From Clostridiales bacterium (GTDB taxonomy: Bacteria > Bacillota > Sulfobacillia > RBS10-35), in NCBI GenBank assembly GCA_018729555.1, contig JAHHQG010000026.1:385329-449328 (forward strand): a DNA stretch of 64,000 nucleotides, written 5' to 3'. Under the pieces are notes generated by a model. It was not told the origin of the DNA. It worked only from the letters and a program-made list of their open reading frames with translations, and ran no database searches. Shown here piece after piece: positions 56,892 through 64,000 of the stretch (positions within the stretch are counted from its first letter, which is position 1; each line of letters begins with the position of its first letter). A program made the position numbers and the translations under genes.

Positions 56892-58358
56892 GTGACGGCA
56901 GGTTTGATGATGAGCCTCTTTCTGGCGGCCATCGATGGTACCATCGTGGCCACCGCCATGCCCGCCATCGTGGGGGAGCTTCAGGGGTTTGGCCTCTACC
57001 CGTGGGTAGCCAGCCTCTACCTTCTGGTCTCCTCCGCCACGGTGCCCATCTACGGGAAATGGTCCGACATCCGGGGGCGACGGGAGGTGCTTTTCGGCGG
57101 GATCCTCCTCTTCCTTTTGGGTTCGGTCCTCTGCGGCTTTTCCCAGTCCATGGGCCAGCTCATTTTCTTCCGGGCCCTCCAGGGGTTGGGTGCAGGAGCC
57201 ATCATGCCCGTGACCCAGACCATCATTGGGGATATCTACAGCTACGAAGAGCGGGCCCGGATGCAAGGCTACTTCAGCAGCGTGTGGGGCATCAGCGCCT
57301 TGGTGGGTCCCGCCCTGGGAGGATTTCTCGTAACGGTCCTCTCCTGGCGCTGGGTGTTCTTGGTCAACCTTCCCGTCGGCCTGCTCGCCTTTTTCCTTCT
57401 CCTGCGGTTTTACGAAGACAAGGCCCCCCGCCACGGCCGCCGGGTGGACTACCTGGGCGCGGCCCTTTTGGCGACGGGCGTCTCCAGCCTGATGCTCTTT
57501 TTGCTCCAGGGGCGCCAGTGGGGGTGGACGTCTTTCCCGAGCCTCTTTTTGCTGGCCCTTTCCCTGGTGCTCCTCTTTCTCTTCGTCCTTCAGGAAAGGC
57601 GGTTTCCCGAGCCCCTCTTACCGGTGATCCTCTTCACCGAGAGGGTCATCTGGGTGTCCAACCTGGGAGGCCTTCTCATGGGGATGCTCATCGTCGCCAT
57701 CAGCTTTTCCCTCCCCATCTTCATGGTGGGAGCCCTGGGCCACTCCCCGGCCCTGGCAGGGACGGTGGTGGCGTCGGTCTCCATCGGCTGGCCCCTTTTC
57801 AGCACCATCAGCGGTAGGTTGGGTCTGCGGACGGGCTTTCGCTTTACGGCCATCCTGGGGACCCTCTTCACGGCCCTGGCGTCCCTTTGGCTTTACGGCA
57901 TCAGCCTTAGCACCTCGCCCCTCTACCTGGCCGCAGGGGCCTTTCTCATGGGGGCAGGTCTGGGCCTCTCCACCACCAGCTTCATCATCGAGATTCAGGC
58001 GGTGGCGCCCCCCCATCTTCGGGGGGTGGCCACCGCCAGCCAGCAGTTTGTCCGCCAGGTGGGTTCCGCCCTGGGTCTGGCCCTTATGGGGGCTGTCCTC
58101 TATTCTCTCTTCCTGAGCCACCTGGATACCGCCACCCTTCGGGCTCTGGGAGGCACCCAGGGCGCCCTTTCGGCGGTGGACCACCTCCTGGACGTGGCCC
58201 AGCCCCAGCCCCTTCCGGCCGGGATCGAAGGAAGCCTGGCCCAGGCCCTCTTGGTGGGCACCCGGGGGGTTTACCTCTTCACCCTGGCGGTGTCGTTGGC
58301 CGCCTTCCTGACGGTGCTCTTCTTTCCTCGGAGGAGAGGCAACGCCTCGGAAGGTTAA
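56892..58358 (+). CDS. DHA2-family multidrug exporter (14 helices)
   Basis: 488 aa major-facilitator protein with 14 membrane segments. FLAAIDGTIVATAMPAIVGE (motif D1), GKWSDIRGRREVLFGGILLF (motif A), LQGLGAGAIMPVTQTII and the motif C stretch SSVWGISALVGPALGG identify the EmrB/QacA group. It exports drugs or metabolites with proton antiport. GTG 56892 is the only start that keeps the first helix whole; ATG 56907 and 56910 are weaker. The substrate is unknown. Confidence 0.88.
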   Translation: MTAGLMMSLFLAAIDGTIVATAMPAIVGELQGFGLYPWVASLYLLVSSATVPIYGKWSDIRGRREVLFGGILLFLLGSVLCGFSQSMGQLIFFRALQGLGAGAIMPVTQTIIGDIYSYEERARMQGYFSSVWGISALVGPALGGFLVTVLSWRWVFLVNLPVGLLAFFLLLRFYEDKAPRHGRRVDYLGAALLATGVSSLMLFLLQGRQWGWTSFPSLFLLALSLVLLFLFVLQERRFPEPLLPVILFTERVIWVSNLGGLLMGMLIVAISFSLPIFMVGALGHSPALAGTVVASVSIGWPLFSTISGRLGLRTGFRFTAILGTLFTALASLWLYGISLSTSPLYLAAGAFLMGAGLGLSTTSFIIEIQAVAPPHLRGVATASQQFVRQVGSALGLALMGAVLYSLFLSHLDTATLRALGGTQGALSAVDHLLDVAQPQPLPAGIEGSLAQALLVGTRGVYLFTLAVSLAAFLTVLFFPRRRGNASEG

Positions 58359-58426
58359 CGGAAGAGAAGGTTCGCGGGGGGGTGGAAGGCGGTACAGGCT
58401 TGCGCCGCCGAGGGTTCACGAGGCGG

Positions 58427-58454
58427 TTGTGTTTTTGCGTTTTTTGGGTATCAT
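58427..58454 (+). promoter_or_regulatory. Promoter of the winged-helix/MMPL operon
   Basis: TTGTGT (58427-58432), a 16-base spacer and TATCAT (58449-58454). Transcription would start near 58461, 24 bases before the chosen start of the regulator at 58485. The neighbourhood is unusually T-rich for this genome. Confidence 0.5.
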
Positions 58455-58484
58455 GAGAGCATGATGGTCCGGAGGAAGAAGCCC

Positions 58485-59171
58485 ATGAACCTAACGGAAC
58501 GGCGCAAGGAATTCCTGCGCCATGTGGTAGAGCTTTATCGGAAAACGCGCCTACCGGTCCACTACCCATCTCTCGCCAAGACCCTGGGGGTCAGCAAGTG
58601 GACGGCCTACGACGTGCTCAGGGAACTCGAAAGATTGGGTTATCTGATGCGCCATTACACCCTCACCCCCGGTGGGGTGGGTCGCTCCCACGTGGTCTTC
58701 AGTCCCAGCCGCAAGGCGCTGCAGATTTTCGATCCCAAGGAGGCGTCGGAAGAGGGAGAGGGGTACCAGGAGTGGAGGGCGGTCAAAGAGAAAGTCCTTT
58801 CCACCCTTAGGCAGGCCGCATCGGAGGAGCGCCTGCAAGAAGTGCTGGACACGGTTTTAGGCGAATTTTACCAAGCCAAATCGCCTGTGGCGCGGGCGGC
58901 ATGGTCCATCGCGTTGTTCCTGGCCTATGTACGCCAGCTAGGCCATAAGGGCCGCACAGCCATCCAGAGGCTCATGGCTCATGCTCCGGGAGGAAAAACG
59001 CGCCTAGTCCTTCTGGCGGGGGCGGTCCTCGGAATGTGGGCCCAAGAGAAAGATGGCTTTTGGGAGGAAAAGCTGGCTGACTTATTGAGGGAGCATGTTC
59101 CTTTCCTCCTTCGGCTCACGGACGAGGAGGCCAGCCTGCTGGATCCCTTGTGGCAGGAAAGCGGCCTTTGA
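58485..59171 (+). CDS. Winged-helix transcriptional regulator
   Basis: 228 aa. The N-terminal 60 residues form a winged helix: TERRKEFLRHVVELYRK, PSLAKTLGVSKWTAYDVLRE and ERLGYLMRHYTLTPGG with the wing at GRSHVVF. It resembles LexA/Lrp-type HTH starts. The C-terminal 160 residues are helical with no known ligand domain. ATG 58485 has GGAGGAAG nine bases upstream; ATG 58461 coincides with the expected transcript start. It precedes the MMPL gene by 69 bases and probably regulates it. Confidence 0.75.
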   Translation: MNLTERRKEFLRHVVELYRKTRLPVHYPSLAKTLGVSKWTAYDVLRELERLGYLMRHYTLTPGGVGRSHVVFSPSRKALQIFDPKEASEEGEGYQEWRAVKEKVLSTLRQAASEERLQEVLDTVLGEFYQAKSPVARAAWSIALFLAYVRQLGHKGRTAIQRLMAHAPGGKTRLVLLAGAVLGMWAQEKDGFWEEKLADLLREHVPFLLRLTDEEASLLDPLWQESGL

Positions 59172-59240
59172 GGCGCCAGGGCTCTCTTTGTCGCCCCTTA
59201 TTTTTGGGTTATTTGGGATACCCGTAGGAAGGTGGGAACT

Positions 59241-61367
59241 GTGCTGGACTGGTTGGCCCGATGGGTGGTGCGAAACCGAATCCTTATCGTTGCCCTCTCC
59301 GCCCTTCTCCTCATTCCGTCGGTCTATGGGATGAGCCGCACGAAAACCAACTACGACATTCTGGCCTACCTCCCCGAGTCGCTACCCTCCGTCCAAGGCC
59401 AAAAGATCCTGAATGATACCTTCGGTTACGGAGCCACCGCCCTTCTCCTGCTTAGAGATACGAGCGACGGGGAAGCGGAAAACCTTAAGAAGCGCTTGGA
59501 GCAGGTGAAGGGCGTGGCCGCCGTCACCTGGATCAGCGACCTGGCCGATTTGGCCATCCCAAAAGAGTTTTTGCCTGCCGACCTGGTGGACCAGTTTTAC
59601 TCCGGAGACAGCACCTTGATGCAGATCCAATTTGAAGAGGAGGCTTCATCCCTCCAAACGGAAAAAGCGGTTCAACAGATCAAAGGCGAACTGGAGGATC
59701 TTTTTGGACCAAGGGCCTATCTGGCCGGGACACCGCCGATGCTGGCCGAGCTGCGGGCGCAGGTGGAAAAGGAAATGCCCCTTTATTCGGTTGCGGCCAT
59801 CCTCCTGACCCTGACGCTCCTGGTCTTCACCCTTCCTTCCTTTCTCCTGCCCCTATTGATCCTCCTTTCCATCGGGGTGGCCATCGTCTACAACCTGGGG
59901 CTTTCCTACTGGCTCAACCAGTCCATGTCGTACATCACGGCGGCCGTGGCCGGTGCTCTGCAGCTGGGTGTCACCATGGACTTTTCCATCTTTCTGGTCC
60001 ACCGGTATGGGGAAGAACGACAACAGAAAGATAAAGAAGAAGCCATGGCGGATGCCATCCGCTTTACCGCCCAAGCCATCCTGACCAGCGCCGCCACCGC
60101 TATGGCAGGTTTTTTGGCCATGACCACCATGGCCCTTGGGATCGGGGGTGACCTAGGGGGCACGATGGCGCGGGGGGTCTTCATCAGCGTCGTCATGATT
60201 TTGACCCTCCTGCCTTCCCTGATCCTGATCCTGGAACCCTGGGTGGAGCGCGTCCGCCATCGGCCTTTGCTCCCCAGGTTCGCCCGCCTCGCGCCATGGA
60301 TCGCCCGGCACCCCAGGCCCCTCTTCCTTCTGTTCTTGCTCCTCTTCCTTCCGGCTTTGCTGGGCTACTCATCGGTAGATGTGGTCTATGATATCAATCG
60401 CCTCATGCCCCAGAGCCTTCCGTCGGTGCGAAATCTGGCGGTCATCCAGGAGCAATTCCCCACGACGGAATCGGCTTTTCTTGTCATGGACAGCACCCTT
60501 AGCCCGTGGGACCGAGAAGAGGTGCAAAAGAAGATCGAAGCCCTCCCCGGCGTTACAAGGGTGATGGGCCTGGAGAACCTGGCGGACCCTGCCGTCCCCG
60601 ATCCTTTTATCCCGGATCACGTAAAGGACATGTTTACCAAGGACGGCTACCACCTGGCCATGATCCAGCTGGCTTACGGGGCCTATGACGAGGGAATGAC
60701 CCGGATGATCCGCGAAGCCGAGGCGGTGCTTCGCCCTTACGCCGGGCATGCTTTCTTTACGGGCCAACCAGTTTTGGAAAATGACTTGATGGCCGTCGTC
60801 AGAGAAGACAGCCGCCGGGTTGACCTTGTGTCTGTCGCCGCCATCTTCGCCATCATCCTGGTGGCATTCCGGTCCCTCGCTCTACCGATTCTTTTGGTGG
60901 GCGCCATCGAGCTGGCCATCTTGTTTAATCTGGGGCTGGACTTTTATCTGGGCCGCAGCATGCCTTTCGTGGGCACCTTTGCCATCGGCGCCATCCAGTT
61001 GGGGAGCACCATCAACTACGCCCTCCTCCTGGTGACCCGTTTTCGCGAAGAGTTGCAGCGGCAGGGAGGCCAAAACCCCGGGGAGGCCATGGTCCGAGCC
61101 ATCCGTACCAGCGGCGGCGCCATCGTAACCAGCGCCCTGGCCCTTTCCGGGGCGGTGGTGGGCATCTGGATCACCACGGACATTCCCGTCCTGAGCGATC
61201 TGACCTTCATGATTGCCCGCGGTGCCCTCATTTCCCTGGCGGTCATCCTATTCTTGCTGCCTGCCGTCCTCCTGACCCTCCAAGGTTTCATCGCCCAGAC
61301 CACGTGGAACTGGCCCAAACCGGCTTCCCGTATGGCCAAAGAACAGGAAGGGAGTGCAGCCCGATGA
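59241..61367 (+). CDS. MMPL/RND-family membrane transporter
   Basis: 708 aa, two repeats of one plus five helices with large extracytoplasmic loops (about residues 30-175 and 380-530). Membrane motifs are LQLGVTMDFSIFLVHRYGEE and IQLGSTINYALLLVTRFREE. The first keeps the Asp typical of proton-driven MMPL/HAE-type pumps; the second has Asn. It may export lipids or envelope molecules. GTG 59241 has AGGAAGGTGG upstream. The stop overlaps the next start (ATGA). Confidence 0.88.
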   Translation: MLDWLARWVVRNRILIVALSALLLIPSVYGMSRTKTNYDILAYLPESLPSVQGQKILNDTFGYGATALLLLRDTSDGEAENLKKRLEQVKGVAAVTWISDLADLAIPKEFLPADLVDQFYSGDSTLMQIQFEEEASSLQTEKAVQQIKGELEDLFGPRAYLAGTPPMLAELRAQVEKEMPLYSVAAILLTLTLLVFTLPSFLLPLLILLSIGVAIVYNLGLSYWLNQSMSYITAAVAGALQLGVTMDFSIFLVHRYGEERQQKDKEEAMADAIRFTAQAILTSAATAMAGFLAMTTMALGIGGDLGGTMARGVFISVVMILTLLPSLILILEPWVERVRHRPLLPRFARLAPWIARHPRPLFLLFLLLFLPALLGYSSVDVVYDINRLMPQSLPSVRNLAVIQEQFPTTESAFLVMDSTLSPWDREEVQKKIEALPGVTRVMGLENLADPAVPDPFIPDHVKDMFTKDGYHLAMIQLAYGAYDEGMTRMIREAEAVLRPYAGHAFFTGQPVLENDLMAVVREDSRRVDLVSVAAIFAIILVAFRSLALPILLVGAIELAILFNLGLDFYLGRSMPFVGTFAIGAIQLGSTINYALLLVTRFREELQRQGGQNPGEAMVRAIRTSGGAIVTSALALSGAVVGIWITTDIPVLSDLTFMIARGALISLAVILFLLPAVLLTLQGFIAQTTWNWPKPASRMAKEQEGSAAR

Positions 61368-62896
61368 AAAGGACGTCACGCCTGGTAGCCGTGATAACCA
61401 TGATGGCTCTTGCCTTGTGGCCCTCGGGCTCCACCTTTGCCCAAGAGCCCACGGAGATCATCGATCAGCAGACAGTCTACGGCCTTTTGCGATCCGATGG
61501 CAGCGTGCAAAAGATCATCGTGGTGGATTGGATCCACGTGAAAGGTCAGGGGCCCGTCACGGTGCGTATCCCTGGACCCCGGGAGAAGGTCACCAATCTG
61601 AGCGGACCCGAGCTCCCCAGGCTTCAGGGCAACGACATCCTTTGGACCTTCGAGGTGAACGGCGCCCATGACTTCTTCTACTCCAGCGAAACTTCCAAGC
61701 CCTTGCCCGTCGACATATCCATTACCTACAAACTGGACGGTCGGCCTGTTGAGGCCCAAGATCTGGCCGGAAAGGACGGTAGGCTGCAAATCGAAGTCCA
61801 CCTCACCGCCAGGGAGAAAAAAGTGCAGACCGTGACCTATCATGATGAGACGGGAAAACTCCGCTCCATCGACAAGGAGCTATATGTCCCGTTCCTCGCC
61901 ATGGTGAGCGCCAACATCCCCGTGGATCGTTTCGAGGATATCGACACCCATGGCGCCACAACCGTGGTGACGGGGAAAACCATGAGTGCCACCTGGATGG
62001 TGGTCCCGAACCCCGAGGCTACCGTCACCTTGGAGATGACGGGGAAGGCCATTGAGCTGGATCCCTTGACCATCACTCTCCTTCCCGGTTTGCCGCCCCT
62101 GCCGCCGGTTCCTCTGGACCCTTCCCTTTTGGAACAGGTGGCCGAAGGGATTCAGAGCCTCTCTTCCGCCTTGGACCAGCTGGACGGGGGAGCTGCCGGC
62201 CTCTCGACAGGGCTTGGGAAGATGGAGTTGGGTTTGCGCCAGCTGCACGAAAGCCTCCAGAAGCTGCAGCAGGCGGCGGGTGCCCAAGCCATGTTGCTGG
62301 AGCAGTTGCGGTCCTCCCATGAACAGCTGATGGCCCTCGCGAAGGAGCTCCAGGAGGCTGCCTCCGAGAACCCACAGCTGCAAGGAAGGCTTCAGCCTCT
62401 GGTTGAAGGTTTGTACAAGGAACAGCAAATCTTGATGCTGCTGACGGAGGGTGGAACATGGCAGGGCCAGCCTTTCCCAAGTTTTAAAGATCTCCAGGGA
62501 GGCCTCCAGGCGGCAGGCGATGGCGCCGGTCAAATGGCGGGAGCCCTTCACCAGTCGGCCGCAGGTGCCAGCCGGTTATCCGGGGGCCTTCAGGAGCTGG
62601 CGCGGGGAACCTCCGGCATGAGCACTCAGCTCCAATCCGGGCTAGCCCAGATTAGGCAGGGCCAGGCCGTCATGGAAGCAACCCAGAGGCTGGCAGAGGG
62701 CTATGACAGCTTTATCGGCAAACCTTCCGGGGCCAAGGGGGATGTGCGTTTCATCCTGAAGACGGAAGAAATCCGGGCGCCCCAACCCGAGTCTCCTCAG
62801 GGATCGCCTGCCGCCACCGCCCCCGAGGCTTCTCAGAAACCCACTTCCCTTTGGGAGATGATTCGGTCCTTCTTCCTTCGCCTCTTTCAGCGCTAA
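61364..62896 (+). CDS. Secreted YhgE/Pip-like heptad-repeat protein
   Basis: 510 aa. A signal peptide (residues 1-28, ending TFA) is followed by a beta-rich domain to about 250. Helical heptads with Gly and Leu spacing follow (LSSALDQLDGGAAGLSTGLG and AGALHQSAAGASRLSGGLQE), as in the outside domain of YhgE/Pip proteins. YhgE itself has several membrane helices, which are absent here. It is coupled to the MMPL gene and is probably its extracellular partner. Confidence 0.75.
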   Translation: MKRTSRLVAVITMMALALWPSGSTFAQEPTEIIDQQTVYGLLRSDGSVQKIIVVDWIHVKGQGPVTVRIPGPREKVTNLSGPELPRLQGNDILWTFEVNGAHDFFYSSETSKPLPVDISITYKLDGRPVEAQDLAGKDGRLQIEVHLTAREKKVQTVTYHDETGKLRSIDKELYVPFLAMVSANIPVDRFEDIDTHGATTVVTGKTMSATWMVVPNPEATVTLEMTGKAIELDPLTITLLPGLPPLPPVPLDPSLLEQVAEGIQSLSSALDQLDGGAAGLSTGLGKMELGLRQLHESLQKLQQAAGAQAMLLEQLRSSHEQLMALAKELQEAASENPQLQGRLQPLVEGLYKEQQILMLLTEGGTWQGQPFPSFKDLQGGLQAAGDGAGQMAGALHQSAAGASRLSGGLQELARGTSGMSTQLQSGLAQIRQGQAVMEATQRLAEGYDSFIGKPSGAKGDVRFILKTEEIRAPQPESPQGSPAATAPEASQKPTSLWEMIRSFFLRLFQR

Positions 62897-63239
62897 AGGC
62901 TGATGGAGGAGGGACTTCCATGGACCCCTGGCGTGGGTTCGGTCCGCCGGGGGTCTTGTCGTGTCAGGGATGTTCCTCCTCGGCCGATGGTTGGAGATCG
63001 CCTCTGGCTAGCGTCTGGCCAGCAAAAAGCCGTCGGGAACTGCCATCGACAGAATTTTCCGATCTCTTCTTCGGCGGGCAATGCTGAGGGACGGAAGCCG
63101 GCTGTCGCTTGCCACGCCGCGGGAGCCCATCGGCCCGGCACGGGCTGAAGGCCAGGCCGCCCATGGGATGGACTCCCGGAAATGCCCGGTAAAAGGCCTC
63201 CGTGCTATACTTCCTGAAGCGGGAGGAGGGGATGGCGCC
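62897..63239. other. Intergenic stretch without a recognisable gene
   Basis: 343 bases between the heptad-repeat protein and the cysteine desulfurase. It holds a 10-bp hairpin GACCCCTGGC/GCCGGGGGTC (62923-62932 with 62946-62955), followed only by TTGTCGTG, so a weak terminator at best. Short frames on either strand show no plausible start site or domain. No tRNA, SRP RNA or riboswitch motif was recognised. Confidence 0.6.
63203..63211 (+). promoter_or_regulatory. Extended -10 promoter of the desulfurase gene
   Basis: TGCTATACT gives a TG-extended -10 (TATACT at 63206-63211), 29 bases before the start. No good -35 is visible. Confidence 0.5.
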
Positions 63240-64000
63240 ATGATCTACCTGGATAACGCCGCCACCACTCGGCCCCATCCCGAAGTGGTGGCCGCCATGG
63301 AGAAAGCCCTGACGGTTTCCTTCGGCAACCCAAGCTCGGCCCATGCCGTGGGGATGGAGGCCTACCGGTTGGTGGAGGAGGCCCGGAAGAGCATCGCCCT
63401 TTCCTTGGGGGTGGAACGGCAGGAGCTCGTCTTCACCTCGGGCGGGACGGAAGCCAACAACCTGGCCCTTTTGGGCGCGGCCCAGGGAGCTCCTCCCAAA
63501 AGGCGGCGCATCCTGACCTTAGCCATTGAGCACGACTCGGTCCTAAAGCCCCTGGAGCACCTGGCGCGGCAAGGCTTTACCGTCGAGATGATCCCCCTCC
63601 ACCCCGACGGCCGGTTCATCCCCGAGGAGCTGCGGGCCCGCCTGGCGCCAGACGTCTTCTTGGTCTCCATGGGGCTCATCAATAACGAAGTGGGCACGTG
63701 GCAGGATATCGAAACGGCGGGGCGGATCCTCCAGGAGATGGAACCCAAACCCCTCTTCCACATCGATGCCATCCAGGCATGGGGGAAAGTCTCCCTGCGC
63801 CCGGCCTTCCGGTACGGGGATCTGGTCTCCTTGAGCGGCCACAAGATCCACGGTCCCAAAGGTGTCGGCGTCCTCTGGAAGCGCCCCGGGGTGGCCCTGA
63901 CGCCCCTTCTCTTCGGCGGCGGCCAGGAGGAGGGGCTGCGGTCGGGGACGGAAAACGTGCCGGGGATCGTGGGACTGGGAAAGGCGGCCCAGCTCCTTCC
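63240..64000 (+). CDS. iscS: Cysteine desulfurase (3' end outside window)
   Basis: PLP enzyme that takes sulfur from cysteine for Fe-S clusters and thio-tRNA. Visible are the start MIYLDNAATTRPHPEVVAAM, TSGGTEANNLALLGAA, the His in AIEHDSVLKPL, HIDAIQAWGKV and the Schiff-base Lys in SLSGHKIHGPKG. About 253 codons lie in the window; the active Cys loop is beyond the edge. ATG 63240 has GGGAGGAGG nine bases upstream. IscS or NifS type cannot be told from this part. Confidence 0.94.
   Translation, partial: MIYLDNAATTRPHPEVVAAMEKALTVSFGNPSSAHAVGMEAYRLVEEARKSIALSLGVERQELVFTSGGTEANNLALLGAAQGAPPKRRRILTLAIEHDSVLKPLEHLARQGFTVEMIPLHPDGRFIPEELRARLAPDVFLVSMGLINNEVGTWQDIETAGRILQEMEPKPLFHIDAIQAWGKVSLRPAFRYGDLVSLSGHKIHGPKGVGVLWKRPGVALTPLLFGGGQEEGLRSGTENVPGIVGLGKAAQLL

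Noticed and set aside
62897-63239. Possible small RNA or tRNA gene in the 343-base gap
   Set aside because: No cloverleaf, T-loop, SRP or tmRNA motif was found, and the single hairpin is weak.

Overview
The window looks like a stretch of chromosome from a GC-rich, Gram-positive, spore-forming lineage, probably a deep-branching thermophilic member of the Bacillota of the Thermaerobacter/Symbiobacterium kind. This is an inference. It rests on SpoVT, an IreB-type protein, DivIVA, an RsfA-like Myb protein, a SteA/SteB pair, lipoprotein signals, strong AGGAGG-type ribosome binding sites, many GTG/TTG starts and a GC content that looks to be in the mid-60s. The carbon and respiratory genes point to an aerobic or facultative heterotroph that lives on amino acids and organic acids. 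No rRNA, tRNA or insertion sequence was seen.

Layout. 1-5119 is an operon (paaF-like, paaG-like, PaaJ/PcaF-type thiolase, aldehyde dehydrogenase, Phe/Leu dehydrogenase) that reads as phenylalanine or phenylacetate catabolism. 5238-8459 (minus) is a phosphonate-type ABC importer. 8656-12374 (minus) encodes a 2-oxoacid (probably pyruvate) dehydrogenase E1a-E1b-E2 with a small PrcB-like gene. It is divergent from a 2-oxoacid:ferredoxin oxidoreductase (12507-15112). 15396-18573 (minus) is aspartase plus a split transketolase. 18661-30245 carries envelope and housekeeping genes: a luciferase-family oxidoreductase, a Myb/RsfA-like protein, an L,D-transpeptidase, SteA-SteB-GT2-GT4, an alkaline-phosphatase-like membrane protein, endonuclease III, serine acetyltransferase and DUF2203. 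30250-31248 encodes what looks like a catalytically dead M17 aminopeptidase relative.

31249-32357 has no protein gene. It holds a terminator, a small CRISPR array without cas genes (six intact 37-bp repeats, one 5-bp-deleted repeat, one decayed repeat, one duplicated spacer) and an FMN riboswitch that controls a RibU transporter. 32993-41485 is mixed: GABA-type aminotransferase, thioredoxin-fold protein, motAB, SDR, SH3 lipoprotein, S-adenosylmethionine decarboxylase, IreB, SpoVT, a recombinase-like relic and YetF. 41482-43584 is a secreted lipase-like protein with a PKD domain.

43581-52428 is the metabolic core. A consensus promoter and an attenuator-like hairpin precede mdh, malic enzyme, sucC, sucD, ccmA, ccmB, ccmC and ccmD, which are packed almost without gaps. 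A second promoter serves a Rieske protein, a cytochrome b fused to cytochrome c, and a CXXXY-type CcmE. Carbon flow through malate and succinyl-CoA is thus placed beside the menaquinol-cytochrome c branch and its heme-delivery machinery.

52388-64000 carries an O-antigen-ligase-like protein, glutamate dehydrogenase, DivIVA with a CpaE/MinD-like ATPase, a DHA2 exporter, a winged-helix regulator with an MMPL/RND transporter and a secreted heptad-repeat protein, and the start of a cysteine desulfurase gene. Genes are very tightly packed: ATGA, GTGA and TTGA start/stop overlaps are common, and several convergent pairs overlap at their 3' ends.
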